Under the pieces are notes generated by a model. It did no database searches and was not told the DNA's origin. It saw only the letters and a program-made list of their open reading frames with translations. From the NCBI RefSeq assembly GCF_000225345.1, contig NC_015977.1:3100001-3164000 (forward strand): 64,000 bases of DNA, given 5' to 3'. The stretch comes from Roseburia hominis A2-183. Its GTDB lineage: Bacteria > Bacillota > Clostridia > Lachnospirales > Lachnospiraceae. Below are positions 25,462 to 34,611 of the stretch, piece by piece; position 1 is the stretch's first letter; each line of letters opens with the position of its first letter. The translations under genes and the position numbers were made by a program.

Positions 25462-25612
25462 GAATCTCGCTTGTGAGATTCTCCGCGCGCGAGCGGTTCG
25501 CAAAGCGATGTTTTCCTTACCGCGAGCTGCGCATCCTCGCGGAGCGTTTTTTATTTCATAGGAAAGTTCCACTTTCACACATGAATGTATCACGGTATTT
25601 CCTATAAAATAA
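25462..25612. repeat. Dispersed structured repeat, copy 2
   Basis: Same modules as at 9132-9257: a first hairpin AGAATCTC-GCTTGT-GAGATTCT, a core with GCAAAGCGATG, ACCGCGAGCTGCGCATCC and GCGGAGCGTTTTTT, and a last pair ATAGGAAA/TTTCCTAT. The core is alike; the first stem is different in sequence but keeps its pairing and its GCTTG loop. It lies between the SseB gene region and the rplQ terminator. Confidence 0.75.
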
Positions 25613-25643
25613 AAAACCGCCCAGACATCATCTGAGCGGTTTC
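25609..25643 (-). terminator. Terminator of the ribosomal protein block after rplQ
   Basis: Minus-strand ACCGCTCAGA pairs with the GTCTGGGCGGT side and is followed by TTTTTTATTTT. It lies about 25 nt past the rplQ stop. Confidence 0.88.
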
Positions 25644-25668
25644 TTCTCTTTTTATAAAATCGATCTGA

Positions 25669-26205
25669 TTATACTAACTCAAGCAGTACTTCCAGAGCGC
25701 CATCACCCTTACGCTGACCGATCTTGACGATTCTTGTGTAACCACCATTGCGGTCTGCATACTTCGGAGCGATCTCGTCGAATAACTTTGCAACAAGGTC
25801 TACTTCCTTGGTGTTCTTCTTCTTACCAGCAGCATCTGTCGGAACTTCTGTTACAGAGTAAAGAACCTTTAACATCTCTCTACGAGCGTGAAGACGGGAA
25901 GGCTTATCTTTCTTGATGGTCTTCTCTACTTCATCGTATACGGTTACTTTCTTACCGTCTACCACTTCTTTTACTCTCTTGCCGTCTTTGTCCTTGCGGG
26001 CAACTTTAGCCTTAACAGTAACCTCTTCGAAGTTATCCTTCTCTCTTACTGCCATAGCGATCAGTCCCTCAGCGATCTTGCGGACTTCCTTCGCCTTAGC
26101 CTCGGTTGTAACGATCTTGCCGTTGTTTAATAATGCTGTTACCTGACCTCTTAATAAAGCCTTTCTCTGGCTAGAGGTTCTGCTTAACTTACGATACTTT
26201 GCCAT
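25669..26205 (-). CDS. rplQ: 50S ribosomal protein L17
   Basis: 178 aa from ATG 26205, preceded by GGAGGAAAAGAAA. The first 55 residues (MAKYRKLSRTSSQRKALLRG...) and the end (TRIVKIGQRKGDGALEVLLELV) are standard L17, which sits near the peptide exit tunnel. Length exceeds the usual 120-130 aa because of a lysine-rich insertion at about 58-103 and a second one near 122-132. Long L17 is known in Lachnospiraceae. Last gene of the alpha part of the operon; a 296-nt hairpin-rich spacer separates it from rpoA. Confidence 0.96.
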   Translation of the reverse strand: MAKYRKLSRTSSQRKALLRGQVTALLNNGKIVTTEAKAKEVRKIAEGLIAMAVREKDNFEEVTVKAKVARKDKDGKRVKEVVDGKKVTVYDEVEKTIKKDKPSRLHARREMLKVLYSVTEVPTDAAGKKKNTKEVDLVAKLFDEIAPKYADRNGGYTRIVKIGQRKGDGALEVLLELV

Positions 26206-26501
26206 TTTCTTTTCCTCCATTGATGTGGTACATCCGATGATGCCTTTTGGTCTTACTCATCCGATGCCGCGCGAAACATTTCGCGCAGGAACAAACCCTG
26301 TGGATTCATTCCCGTTTGGCTGCTGACATACTCCATGCCTTTCGGTCTTACTGTTTCTGCCATATACTATGATACCTTCTGAATATTCGCTTCCCAGACG
26401 GTAGCGCGGATACATGGTACCGTCTGAACGTTAGCAGTTCAGACGGAAGCGCGAAGTTTGACCTGTCAAACTTCTAATGAATCGAGCTTGCTCGATTCTA
26501 T
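26206..26501 (-). other. Hairpin-rich spacer between rpoA and rplQ
   Basis: 296 nt inside the operon. On the minus strand there are, in order, perfect hairpins GAATCGAGC/GCTCGATTC, GAAGTTTGAC/GTCAAACTTC, CGTCTGAAC/GTTCAGACG, ACCGTCTG pairing with CAGACGGT, and GCGCGAAA/TTTCGCGC. The 14-mer TAAGACCAAAAGGC has a near copy with one base changed about 95 nt away. A 36-codon frame with weak start context lies at 26253-26363. No known regulatory RNA was recognised. Confidence 0.6.
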
Positions 26502-27461
26502 TTATTCTTCTCCCTGATTCAGCTGAAGCCCGAGCTCTTTTAACTTTGCAAGAACTTCCTCCAAGGACTTACGTCCCAGGTTACGAACTTTCATCATGTC
26601 CTCCGGTGTGCGGTTTGTCAATTCCTCAACGGTATTGATTCCGGCTCTCTTCAGACAGTTATAAGAACGAACGGAAAGTTCCAGTTCATCGATGTTCATC
26701 TCAAGAACCTTCTCCTTCGCATTATCCTCTTTCTCGATCATAACGTCTGCCTGCTGTGCAGCCTCAGACAGATCGATGAACAGGCTTAAATGCTCGCTCA
26801 ATACCTTTGCCGCAAGGCTGACAGCCTCATCCGGTTCCAAGGTACCGTTCGTGTATACGTCCAGTGTCAGCTTATCGTAATCGGTAATCTGACCAACACG
26901 CGTATTCTCGATAGAAAGGTTGACACGCTCTACCGGTGTATAGATAGAATCGACAGCGATCACACCGATCGGTGTATCCTCGGTCTTATTCTTCTCTGCA
27001 CTGACATAGCCTCTGCCCTTTGTAATGGTGAGTTCCATGTATAACTTACAATCTGCTCCGCCATTTAAATTGGCAATTACCAGATCCGGATTTAAAATCT
27101 GAATATCAGAATCCACCTGGATATCCGCTGCTGTGACTACGCCTTCGCCTTCAAATTCAATGTATGCAACTTTCGGCTCATTCGTAGAACTGTTATTACG
27201 GATTGCAAGATTCTTGATGTTCATGATGATCTCAGTTACGTCTTCCTTTACGCCAGGAATCGAACTGAACTCATGCAGCACACCATCAATCTTGACCTGG
27301 CTTACAGCCGCACCCGGTAATGAAGAAAGCATGATTCTTCTTAAAGAATTACCAAGTGTTGTACCGTAGCCTCTTTCCAGTGGCTCTACAACAAACCTTC
27401 CGTACTTCTTGTCTTCTGAAATTTCTGCGATCTCAATTTTTGGTTTTTGAAAATCGAACAC
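26502..27461 (-). CDS. rpoA: DNA-directed RNA polymerase subunit alpha
   Basis: 319 aa. The N-terminal domain (1-230) dimerises and binds beta and beta'; [20 protein letters not shown] (32-51) is the classic motif. The C-terminal domain (about 245-310) contains [14 protein letters not shown] and [12 protein letters not shown], the surface that touches UP-element DNA and activators. It follows rpsD, as in other Firmicutes. GGAGGGATTTTGTA precedes the ATG. Confidence 0.98.
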   Translation of the reverse strand: MFDFQKPKIEIAEISEDKKYGRFVVEPLERGYGTTLGNSLRRIMLSSLPGAAVSQVKIDGVLHEFSSIPGVKEDVTEIIMNIKNLAIRNNSSTNEPKVAYIEFEGEGVVTAADIQVDSDIQILNPDLVIANLNGGADCKLYMELTITKGRGYVSAEKNKTEDTPIGVIAVDSIYTPVERVNLSIENTRVGQITDYDKLTLDVYTNGTLEPDEAVSLAAKVLSEHLSLFIDLSEAAQQADVMIEKEDNAKEKVLEMNIDELELSVRSYNCLKRAGINTVEELTNRTPEDMMKVRNLGRKSLEEVLAKLKELGLQLNQGEE

Positions 27462-27519
27462 TACAAAATCCCTCCTTCTCGGGTAATTTGCCTATTGGAT
27501 TGTCTCCGCCTAATCACGA

Positions 27520-28113
27520 TTACTTGGAGTACAACTCGACGATGAGCATCTCGTCAACAGGTACGTCGATCTGCTCTCTGGAAGGTAATTCTTTTACAGT
27601 TCCCTGTAATTTCTCAGCGTCAACATCTAACCAATCCGGAACCAGTCTTCCGCCGGTCACCTCAACAATGTCCTTCATTCTCTGAAGACCCTTGTTCTTC
27701 TCCTTGATCTCGATTACGTCGCCAGCCTTAACAAGGTAAGAAGGAATATTTACCTGCTTGCCGTTTACTAATACGAACTTGTGATCTACGATCTGTCTTG
27801 CTTCCTTTCTGGTTCTTGCGAATCCCATACGGAATACAACGTTGTCTAATCTGGACTCTAACATGGTCATTAAGTTGGTACCAGTCATGCCCTTCATCTG
27901 ATCAGCCTTCACATAGTAGTTGTGGAACGGCTTCTCTAATACACCGTAGATGAACTTTGCTTTCTGCTTCTCGCGTAACTGAAGACCGTACTCAGACACC
28001 TTCTTGTTCGCTCTCTTTAACTCTCTGTTGGATTTCTTATCATATCCTAAGTAGCTTGGCTCTAAACCAAGGGATCTACATCTTTTCAGAACAGGAACTT
28101 TATTTACTGCCAT
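27520..28113 (-). CDS. rpsD: 30S ribosomal protein S4
   Basis: 197 aa. It nucleates 30S assembly on 16S rRNA. The S4 RNA-binding domain spans about 88-150 (SRLDNVVFRMGFARTRKEAR). The N-terminal zinc cysteines of some S4 proteins are absent, so this is the zinc-free form. It lies between rpsK and rpoA, the usual alpha-operon order. GGAGGGAGAGAC precedes the ATG. Confidence 0.97.
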   Translation of the reverse strand: MAVNKVPVLKRCRSLGLEPSYLGYDKKSNRELKRANKKVSEYGLQLREKQKAKFIYGVLEKPFHNYYVKADQMKGMTGTNLMTMLESRLDNVVFRMGFARTRKEARQIVDHKFVLVNGKQVNIPSYLVKAGDVIEIKEKNKGLQRMKDIVEVTGGRLVPDWLDVDAEKLQGTVKELPSREQIDVPVDEMLIVELYSK

Positions 28114-28132
28114 TTTCGTCTCTCCCTCCTAA

Positions 28133-28504
28133 TTAAACTCTTCTGCGTTTTGGTGGACGACATCCGTTGTGAGGTACCGGAGTTACATCTTTGATGCTTG
28201 TAACCTCAAGACCGCAAGCGGAAAGCGCACGAATTGCTGCTTCTCTTCCTGATCCTGGTCCTTTAACCATAACGTCAACTGTCTTTAATCCGTGTACTAA
28301 AGCTGCCTTTGTAGCAGTCTCAGCTGCCATCTGTGCAGCATATGGAGTAGATTTCCTTGAACCTCTAAATCCAAGACCACCGGCACTTGCCCATGATAAA
28401 GCATTACCTTCAGCATCTGTGATCGTTACGATCGTGTTGTTGAAAGATGACTGAATATGTGCCTGTCCGCGTTCAACGTTTTTCTTTACACGCTTTTTTG
28501 TCAC
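28133..28504 (-). CDS. rpsK: 30S ribosomal protein S11
   Basis: 123 codons from GTG 28504; stop at 28133. S11 core motifs are intact: [18 protein letters not shown] and the C-terminal [12 protein letters not shown]. The expected start is ATG 28526 (MAKVTKKV...), but that frame is broken by a run of eight A; with seven A it would read straight through. Either translation begins at the GTG, which has no ribosome site, or slippage or a sequence error is involved. S11 lies in the 30S platform near the mRNA exit. Confidence 0.9.
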   Translation of the reverse strand: MTKKRVKKNVERGQAHIQSSFNNTIVTITDAEGNALSWASAGGLGFRGSRKSTPYAAQMAAETATKAALVHGLKTVDVMVKGPGSGREAAIRALSACGLEVTSIKDVTPVPHNGCRPPKRRRV

Positions 28505-28626
28505 TTTTTTTTGTAACTTTAGCCATATCTAAACTAACCTACTTTCTCAAAATAATCTAATGATTGTATGCAACTGACCGCCATACTTCACCCGTGGCGA
28601 TCCTACGAACGGAATCGAAAAAGTAA

Positions 28627-28995
28627 TTACTTCTTCTTGTTAGCAACCGTACGCTTCGGTCCCTTTCTGGTTCTTGCATTGGTCTTTGTCTTCTGACCAC
28701 GAACCGGAAGACCTTTTCTGTGACGGATTCCACGATAGCATCCGATCTCCTGAAGTCTCTTGATGTTCATGGCGATTTCTCTTCTTAAATCACCTTCTAC
28801 AGTCTGACTCTCGTCGATAACTGCACTGATTCTCTTAACCTCATCATCTGTCAGATCTCTGACACGGGTATTCGGGTCTACTTTTGCTTCTGCAAGGATG
28901 CGGTTAGAACTTGTTCTACCGATTCCGTAGATATAAGTCAGACCGATCTCAACACGTTTTTCTCTTGGTAAATCTACACCTGCGATACGAGCCAT
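28627..28995 (-). CDS. rpsM: 30S ribosomal protein S13
   Basis: 122 aa from ATG 28995, with GGAGGTTAAAAAGC upstream; the frame is open six codons further. Starts [20 protein letters not shown], and the C-terminal tail [15 protein letters not shown] reaches the decoding region. It sits in the 30S head and contacts the 50S. First of the alpha-operon group rpsM-rpsK-rpsD-rpoA-rplQ, with an unusually long 349-nt spacer after rpmJ. Confidence 0.97.
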   Translation of the reverse strand: MARIAGVDLPREKRVEIGLTYIYGIGRTSSNRILAEAKVDPNTRVRDLTDDEVKRISAVIDESQTVEGDLRREIAMNIKRLQEIGCYRGIRHRKGLPVRGQKTKTNARTRKGPKRTVANKKK

Positions 28996-29344
28996 GTGCT
29001 TTTTAACCTCCATTGATTCATATGATGCCTGTGATACACACTGCGCATCTTGTTATTTTCTGATTCCTGCGACTGTCCAGATGACAGACCGCGTCTTTAA
29101 GCAAGCCACTTGACATCATGACTTTTTACGTTCAAGAATCTGCTGCGGCAGCTCCGTTGTCCTCCGGCCTGAAATGTGTGCCCTCGCAATTCCCTCGTAT
29201 TCCGGATGATTCTCCCCTGCGTCCTCGGTATGTAAACGCAAAAAAGCAGCTATCCCTGCTGTTTCATATGATAACAGTGCGAACAACTCATCCTGGTGTT
29301 CCACTGCAGCCGCACATAATGAAAGCGCAAAAAGACAAGAACAA
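28996..29344 (-). other. Spacer between rpmJ and rpsM
   Basis: 349 nt with no recognisable gene. On the transcribed strand there is a weak hairpin AGCAG/CTGCT followed by six T (about 29240-29260), which could attenuate transcription, and a CTGTC/GACAG hairpin near 29070. An 87-codon frame on the minus strand overlaps rpmJ and lacks any family signature. Confidence 0.5.
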
Positions 29345-29458
29345 TTAGCCCTGTCTCTGCTTGTGTTTCGGATTCTCACAGATAATTCTGATGCTTCCTT
29401 TTCTCTTGATGACTTTGCATTTCTCGCAAATAGGCTTAACTGATGATCTTACCTTCAC
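29345..29458 (-). CDS. rpmJ: 50S ribosomal protein L36
   Basis: 37 aa, starting with GTG 29458 after AAAGGAGG. The protein reads [17 protein letters not shown] and ends NPKHKQRQG, the full L36. Zinc ligands C11, C14, C27 and H32 are all present, so it is the C+ form. It lies between infA and rpsM as in most Firmicutes. It is too short for most open-frame cut-offs. Confidence 0.96.
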   Translation of the reverse strand: MKVRSSVKPICEKCKVIKRKGSIRIICENPKHKQRQG

Positions 29459-29487
29459 AGCAAATCCTCCTTTCCAAACAATGAATG

Positions 29488-29503
29488 GCACGCACCCGCG
29501 TGC
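29488..29503 (-). promoter_or_regulatory. CGGGT hairpin in the rpmJ leader
   Basis: Minus-strand GCACGCGGGTGCGTGC is a palindromic stem with a GGGT centre. Similar hairpins lie in the rpsS and rpsJ leaders. Confidence 0.5.
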
Positions 29504-29580
29504 ATCTCTCATGTTCTATCATAGCTCTTCTTGGCGCACTACATGCGCAAAAAGGCACTATCCAAAAGTGTCCGTTTAGC

Positions 29581-29610
29581 ATTATAGCATGAACACTTAT
29601 TAGAAGTCAA
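29581..29610 (-). promoter_or_regulatory. Internal promoter before rpmJ
   Basis: Minus-strand TTGACT (29605-29610), an 18-nt spacer and TATAAT (29581-29586), just after the infA stop. It would drive rpmJ-rpsM-rpsK-rpsD-rpoA-rplQ. Confidence 0.72.
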
Positions 29611-29618
29611 TTCTTTTT

Positions 29619-29837
29619 TTACTTATCTCTCCAGATAATTCTGCCCTTTGTCAGGTCATACGGAGACATCTCAATGGTTACTTTATCACCCGGAAGAATA
29701 CGAATAAAATTCATCCGCAGCTTTCCGCTGATGGTCGCCAGAATCTGATGGCCATTCTCAAGCTCTACCTTAAAGAATGCGTTCGGCAACTTCTCTACCA
29801 CTGTTCCTTCTACTTCAATCACATCTGCCTTTGACAT
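29619..29837 (-). CDS. infA: Translation initiation factor IF-1
   Basis: 72 aa, the standard length. One S1-like OB fold: [38 protein letters not shown] and [16 protein letters not shown]. It binds the 30S A site during initiation. It follows the KOW-domain gene by 18 nt. AGGAGGA precedes the ATG. Confidence 0.98.
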   Translation of the reverse strand: MSKADVIEVEGTVVEKLPNAFFKVELENGHQILATISGKLRMNFIRILPGDKVTIEMSPYDLTKGRIIWRDK

Positions 29838-29855
29838 AAATAAATCCTCCTAATA

Positions 29856-30122
29856 TTATGATTCTGCACGCTCTTTCAAAATACGCACATACGCTTTGAT
29901 TGCCCTCTTTACCGTAAGATCGGTAACTTCCTGTTCCAGACATCCCAGAACCTCATCCGGTAATCTGTGAATGATCTGAATATGTTTTCTGTTCTTTTTC
30001 TTCGGTTCCGCAAGCAGCTTCACATTGCCGTCCGCCAGATACACGAACCGCTCATCCTTTCCGGTAACCAGATAAATATGGTTCCTGTCATGGCCTGCCA
30101 TGGATTTTGCAAATTCAATCAT
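29856..30122 (-). CDS. KOW-domain RNA-binding protein
   Basis: 88 aa. The region after residue 11 (RNHIYLVTGKDERFVYLADGNVKLL) resembles the KOW/L14e-type RNA-binding fold. The middle carries a basic stretch KKKNRKHIQIIH. Found between map and infA in many Clostridia, which points to a role at the ribosome or in RNA binding; the exact job is unknown. It follows map by 33 nt. Confidence 0.85.
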   Translation of the reverse strand: MIEFAKSMAGHDRNHIYLVTGKDERFVYLADGNVKLLAEPKKKNRKHIQIIHRLPDEVLGCLEQEVTDLTVKRAIKAYVRILKERAES

Positions 30123-30155
30123 ACTATCTCTTTCTCCATTCGCTTACTGACCGGT

Positions 30156-30965
30156 CTATGACTCTGTCTGCCTGCCCAGATACTGATTCCATCTGCCTGT
30201 CGCAATCTCAGATTCTGTAAGCGTAAAGATCTCCGGTTCACCGTCAGTGATCAGAATCGTGTTCTCATAGTGTGCAGAAAGCGACCAGTCTTCTGTGACA
30301 ACTGTCCAGTCATCGTCCATCCATACCACTTCGGCAGATCCCAGATCTACCATCGGTTCAATGGCAAGTGTCATACCGGGTCTTAACTTGATACCGCGCC
30401 GGAACTGTCTGAAATTCGGGATCTCCGGATCTTCATGCATATGCTTGCCGATGCCGTGCCCACACAGGTCACGCACAACTCCATAGCCAAAACTTCCGGC
30501 ATAATCACCGATCGCCGCAGAGATCTGATGCAGATGATTGCCTGCTGTCGCAAACTTAATACCCTCGAAAAAGCTCTGTCTGGTTCTCTCTATCAAAAGC
30601 TTCGCGTCATCCGAGATCTCACCGACACCGTGCGTTCTCGCCGCATCGGACTGATACCCTTTGTAGATCACACCCGCGTCAAGGCTTACGATGTCGCCCT
30701 CCTCAATGATGCGGTCTGCACGCGGGATTCCGTGTACGACCTCCTCGTTGATCGATACGCAGATTGATGCGGGATAACCCTGATAACCTTTAAATGACGG
30801 TTCGCATCCAAAGCTTCGAATCATTTCTTCTCCCAGTCTGTCAACCTCGAGTGTTGACATTCCCGGCTTTAATTCTTTTCCCAGCTGCTCATGCACTTTT
30901 GCAAGTATTTTCCCCGCCTCGCGCATAAGTTCTATTTCCTGGGGGGATTTAATCGTTACAGACAT
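30156..30965 (-). CDS. map: Methionine aminopeptidase, type I
   Basis: 269 aa. It removes the initiator methionine from new proteins. Metal ligands D96 and D107 (SLDAGVIYKGYQSDAARTH), the histidine in GHGIGKHMHE, and the two glutamates in AIEPM and near VVTEDWSLSAHYENT are visible, with the substrate histidine in VVHGIPR (H79). The N-terminus lacks the zinc-finger extension of eukaryotic type I. It follows adk with only one base between stop and start. Confidence 0.96.
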   Translation of the reverse strand: MSVTIKSPQEIELMREAGKILAKVHEQLGKELKPGMSTLEVDRLGEEMIRSFGCEPSFKGYQGYPASICVSINEEVVHGIPRADRIIEEGDIVSLDAGVIYKGYQSDAARTHGVGEISDDAKLLIERTRQSFFEGIKFATAGNHLHQISAAIGDYAGSFGYGVVRDLCGHGIGKHMHEDPEIPNFRQFRRGIKLRPGMTLAIEPMVDLGSAEVVWMDDDWTVVTEDWSLSAHYENTILITDGEPEIFTLTESEIATGRWNQYLGRQTES

Positions 30966-30966
30966 G

Positions 30967-31611
30967 TTACTCTCCTAATATTGCCACAATATCCGCAAAC
31001 ACTTTTTCCATCGGCTGTGTACCGTCTACGGACTTTAAGATGTTCTGCTTCTTATAATAATCGATCAGCGGCTGTGTCTGCTCATGATATACCTTAAGAC
31101 GCTTCTGTACGGTCTCCGGCTTATCATCGTCTCTGAGTACCACTGAATTACCGCAGCGGTCACAGATTCCCTCCACCTTGGTCGGAATGGAAACAATGTG
31201 GTAGGTTGCGCCACAGTTTAAGCATGCGCGTCTTCCGCTCATACGGTTCACAATGTTCTCATCCGGAACATCTACATCGATTGCGAAGTCCATCTTCTGG
31301 CCGATCTTAACAAGCGCTGCATCCAGAGCTTCCGCCTGCGGGATCGTTCTTGGAAATCCGTCGAGCACAAATCCATTCTTGCAGTCCTCCTGCTGAATGC
31401 GGTCCATCACCAGATCACAGGTCAGCTCATCCGGCACCAGAAGGCCCTGATCCATGTACTTTTTCGCTTTCTGTCCCAGTTCTGTGCCGTTCTTGATGTT
31501 TGCGCGGAAAATATCGCCTGTGGAAATATGCGGAATGCTGTACTTATCTGCAATCTGCTTTGCCTGTGTTCCCTTACCGGCTCCCGGAGCCCCTAACATA
31601 ATAATTTTCAT
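30967..31611 (-). CDS. adk: Adenylate kinase
   Basis: 214 aa, long form. P-loop GAPGAGKGT (7-15). The LID domain holds two CxxC pairs (ACLNCG and GICDRCG, about 130-156) that bind zinc, typical of Gram-positive enzymes. DGFPRT is the AMP-binding block. It balances ATP, ADP and AMP. It lies between secY and map, with a hairpin in the secY-adk spacer. Confidence 0.97.
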   Translation of the reverse strand: MKIIMLGAPGAGKGTQAKQIADKYSIPHISTGDIFRANIKNGTELGQKAKKYMDQGLLVPDELTCDLVMDRIQQEDCKNGFVLDGFPRTIPQAEALDAALVKIGQKMDFAIDVDVPDENIVNRMSGRRACLNCGATYHIVSIPTKVEGICDRCGNSVVLRDDDKPETVQKRLKVYHEQTQPLIDYYKKQNILKSVDGTQPMEKVFADIVAILGE

Positions 31612-31643
31612 AGGAATACCTCTCCTCTTTCTTTTTAAGCGAA

Positions 31644-31675
31644 AACGCTGAACTTATAAAATAAGTCCAGCGTTC
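31644..31675 (-). terminator. Hairpin in the secY-adk spacer
   Basis: Minus-strand AACGCTGGACTTA pairs with TAAGTTCAGCGTT, followed by TTCGCTT. The T-tract is poor, so it may reduce read-through or stabilise mRNA rather than end transcription. Confidence 0.45.
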
Positions 31676-31702
31676 CTTCCCATATCCAACAGCTCTGCTG
31701 GA

Positions 31703-33031
31703 TCAATCATTTAAAAATCCTTTATAATAACGTACACGCATCTGCGATTCGATCTGCTTTAAGGTCTCGATAACGACACCTACGATAATGATGATGGACG
31801 TTCCACCGAAAGATACATCCGCACCAAACACACCGTTAAAGAAAATCGGAACAAACGCGATGAACGCGAGTGCAACCGCACCTATAAAGACAATATAATT
31901 CAGGATTCGGTTCAGGTAATCACTGGTCGGCTTACCCGGACGAATACCCGGAATAAATCCGCCTGCTTTTTTCATGTTGTTTGCAATCTCCAACGGATTA
32001 AACGTAATCGATGTATAGAAATATGCAAACGCAATGATCAATACGATGTATACAACCAGTCCGATCGAATAAATCGGCTCGCTTGGATTACACCAATTTG
32101 ACTGTGACATACCTCTTAAGATCTTGCTCCCAATACCTGTTCCATTTCCTTTGCCAAGAAGACTGGCAATGATTACCGGCGTCTGCAACAGTGACTGTGC
32201 AAAGATAACCGGGATAACACCACCGGTGTTTACCTTGAGAGGAATGTATGTTGACTGACCGCCAACCTGCTTTCTTCCCTGGATCTTCTTGGAATACTGT
32301 ACCGGAATTCTTCTCTCGCCGCCCTGTAAGTATACAACAAACAGTACCATTCCAACAATGATTGCAAGAATGATAACAGCCGCAAGAATTGCTTTCGGTA
32401 CATTCTTACCTGAAATAAACTGATCATACAGCGTCTTAATATCATCCGGCATACGGGAGATAATGTTGATAGTAAGTACGATGGAAATACCGTTTCCAAC
32501 GCCCTTCTCCGTGATTCTCTCACCAATCCACATAAGAACAGCAGATCCCGCCGTCAATGTGAAGATAACCATGATAATATCAAGAACACCCTGGTATCCA
32601 CTGCTGAATTCCAGATAACCGCCTCTTCTGAAGCCGATTGTCATTGCAACCGCCTCGATGAGCGCTAAAGCAACCGTCAGATATCTGGTGATCTCTGCGA
32701 TCTTTTTACGACCTTCCTCTCCGTCACGCTGCATTTCTTCCAACTTTGGAATCGCGATTGTAAGAAGCTGCATTATGATGGATGACGTGATGTACGGGGT
32801 AATGTTCAATGCAAAGATAGACATTCTGTAGAAAGAACCTCCCGTGATTGCATCAAAGAATCCCATTCCATCTGCGGTCTGGCTTGCAAACCAGTTCGCA
32901 AATACATCACTGTCAACACCAGGAATCGGAAGACAGCTTCCGATTCTGATGACGATTAACATCAAAAATGTAAAAATAATCTTTTTGCGAATATCTTTAA
33001 TCTTAAATGCATTACGGAGTGTCTCTAGCAT
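31703..33031 (-). CDS. secY: Protein translocase subunit SecY
   Basis: 442 aa with ten transmembrane helices. The N-terminal block [21 protein letters not shown], the plug region, the helix 2 motif MSIFALNITPYITSSIIMQLL and the cytoplasmic loop QGGERRIPVQYSKK are all characteristic. It forms the channel for exported and membrane proteins with SecE and SecG. The start overlaps the rplO stop by one base, so translation is coupled in the spc operon. Confidence 0.98.
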   Translation of the reverse strand: MLETLRNAFKIKDIRKKIIFTFLMLIVIRIGSCLPIPGVDSDVFANWFASQTADGMGFFDAITGGSFYRMSIFALNITPYITSSIIMQLLTIAIPKLEEMQRDGEEGRKKIAEITRYLTVALALIEAVAMTIGFRRGGYLEFSSGYQGVLDIIMVIFTLTAGSAVLMWIGERITEKGVGNGISIVLTINIISRMPDDIKTLYDQFISGKNVPKAILAAVIILAIIVGMVLFVVYLQGGERRIPVQYSKKIQGRKQVGGQSTYIPLKVNTGGVIPVIFAQSLLQTPVIIASLLGKGNGTGIGSKILRGMSQSNWCNPSEPIYSIGLVVYIVLIIAFAYFYTSITFNPLEIANNMKKAGGFIPGIRPGKPTSDYLNRILNYIVFIGAVALAFIAFVPIFFNGVFGADVSFGGTSIIIIVGVVIETLKQIESQMRVRYYKGFLND

Positions 33032-33480
33032 TAGATCACCTCTGCTTTTCCACCAAGAGCCTCAATTTTTTCTTTTGCGCTTGCGCTGAATGCATTTGCC
33101 TGAACGGTGAGTTTCTTAGTAAGTTCGCCATTACCAAGGATCTTAACGCCATCTCTTGGATTCTTAACAACGCCTGCCTCGATCAATGTCTCAACAGATA
33201 CAACTGCGCCGTCCTCGAATGCCTCAAGAGCTGAAAGGTTAATTCCGATGATTGTCTTGGAGTTTCTGCACTTGAAACCTCTCTTAGGCAATCTTCTGTA
33301 TAATGGCATCTGACCACCTTCGAAACCTGGTCTTGGTGCTCCGGAACGAGCCTTCTGTCCCTTATGTCCCTTACCAGCAGTCTTACCATTTCCTGATCCG
33401 TGTCCGCGTCCTCTTCTGAAATTATCACTCTGAGTGGAACCTGCCGCTCCCTGTAAATTTGATAAGTCCATTACCGACAC
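33031..33480 (-). CDS. rplO: 50S ribosomal protein L15
   Basis: 149 aa. The basic glycine-rich N-terminus ([24 protein letters not shown]) reaches into 23S rRNA. The C-terminal domain ends LGGKAEVI. It is a late assembly protein of the 50S. It lies 17 nt after rpmD and overlaps secY by one base. Confidence 0.98.
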   Translation of the reverse strand: MSVMDLSNLQGAAGSTQSDNFRRGRGHGSGNGKTAGKGHKGQKARSGAPRPGFEGGQMPLYRRLPKRGFKCRNSKTIIGINLSALEAFEDGAVVSVETLIEAGVVKNPRDGVKILGNGELTKKLTVQANAFSASAKEKIEALGGKAEVI

Positions 33481-33497
33481 CTCCTTATCCTCTTATT

Positions 33498-33683
33498 TTA
33501 AACTTCTTCTACTTTCACATATGGTGCAACCTTGCGAAGCGCGCCTGCTGTTGCAGCGTTGTCCGGAAGCTCAACAGTCTTGTAAAGCTTGCTGAGTCCC
33601 AGTGCTTCGATAGTCTTCTTGTTCTTCGGAACTGCACCGATCGTGGATTTAATAAGTGTAACTTTAAGTTTCTTCTCTGCCAT
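33498..33683 (-). CDS. rpmD: 50S ribosomal protein L30
   Basis: 61 aa, the normal bacterial length. [20 protein letters not shown] and [15 protein letters not shown] are the family blocks. It lies between rpsE and rplO with 13 and 17-nt gaps. AAGGAGG precedes the ATG. Confidence 0.98.
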   Translation of the reverse strand: MAEKKLKVTLIKSTIGAVPKNKKTIEALGLSKLYKTVELPDNAATAGALRKVAPYVKVEEV

Positions 33684-33696
33684 CTTAAATTCCTCC

Positions 33697-34206
33697 TTAA
33701 CCTACGATCTCTTCTACGGATTTACCGCGAAGCTTCGCTACTTCTTCCGGAGACTTTAACTGGCTCAAAGCGTTTAACGTTGCAAGAACAACGTTCTGCT
33801 TATTGTTTGAACCTAAAGACTTTGTACGGATGTTCTTGATACCTGCAAGCTCACATACGTTACGTGCAGGACCACCAGCGATGATACCAGTACCATCCGG
33901 AGACTTCTTTAATAATACGGAAGCACCGGTGTGCTTACCAATAACATCATGTGTGATACTGTCAACCTCATCCAGCTTTACTGTGATGAGCTTCTTCATA
34001 GCATCCTCTTTGCCCTTGCGGATTGCCTCCGGGATCTCGGCTGCTTTACCCAAACCTGCACCAACATGGCCATTGCCGTCGCCGACAACAACTAAAGCTG
34101 TAAAACGGAAGTTACGTCCACCTTTAACAACCTTTGTTACACGTTTGATTGACACTACTTTTTCTTCTAACTCTAACTGACTAGCATCAATAATTTCACG
34201 TTTCAT
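33697..34206 (-). CDS. rpsE: 30S ribosomal protein S5
   Basis: 169 aa. The double-stranded RNA-binding domain starts [18 protein letters not shown], and the C-terminal domain holds [19 protein letters not shown]. It supports decoding accuracy. Spectinomycin resistance mutations in other species map to the loop near VKGGR. It follows rplR by 18 nt; AGGAGG precedes the ATG. Confidence 0.98.
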   Translation of the reverse strand: MKREIIDASQLELEEKVVSIKRVTKVVKGGRNFRFTALVVVGDGNGHVGAGLGKAAEIPEAIRKGKEDAMKKLITVKLDEVDSITHDVIGKHTGASVLLKKSPDGTGIIAGGPARNVCELAGIKNIRTKSLGSNNKQNVVLATLNALSQLKSPEEVAKLRGKSVEEIVG

Positions 34207-34224
34207 GTTTTGCGTTTCCTCCTA

Positions 34225-34593
34225 TTAAAATTCTAATCCAGCTTCTCTTGCTGCATCGGCTAAAGCTTTCACTTTTCCCTGATATATGAAACCGCCGCGA
34301 TCGAATACAACCGTGTTGATACCCTTGTCTAATGCTTTCTTAGCGATAACGGTACCAAGCTTTGCTGCTGCTTCAACGTTATTCGTCTTCTCTAACTCTG
34401 CCTTTACGTCCTTCTCAAGAGTAGAAGCAGAAACAAGTGTATTTCCGACTGTATCATCAATAATCTGAGCGTACATATGATTATTACTTCTGAACACAGC
34501 CAGGCGTGGTCTCTCTGCAGTGCCTACGAGATGATGACGCATTCTTCTATGCTTATTTTCGCGAACTGCTGTTCTTGATTTCTTACTAACCAT
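34225..34593 (-). CDS. rplR: 50S ribosomal protein L18
   Basis: 122 aa. The basic N-terminus [20 protein letters not shown] and core [20 protein letters not shown] are typical. It binds 5S rRNA with L5 and places it on the central protuberance. The C-terminus ends AAREAGLEF. It sits 18 nt after rplF. Confidence 0.98.
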   Translation of the reverse strand: MVSKKSRTAVRENKHRRMRHHLVGTAERPRLAVFRSNNHMYAQIIDDTVGNTLVSASTLEKDVKAELEKTNNVEAAAKLGTVIAKKALDKGINTVVFDRGGFIYQGKVKALADAAREAGLEF

Positions 34594-34611
34594 TTTTCGT
34601 CACTCCTTTAA

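Noticed and set aside
25462..25612. CRISPR or tandem repeat
   Set aside because: The element occurs once here and once at 9.1 kb; no regular spacers exist in the window.
29116..29379. 87-codon frame between rpsM and rpmJ
   Set aside because: It overlaps rpmJ in another frame, has no family match and no ribosome site.
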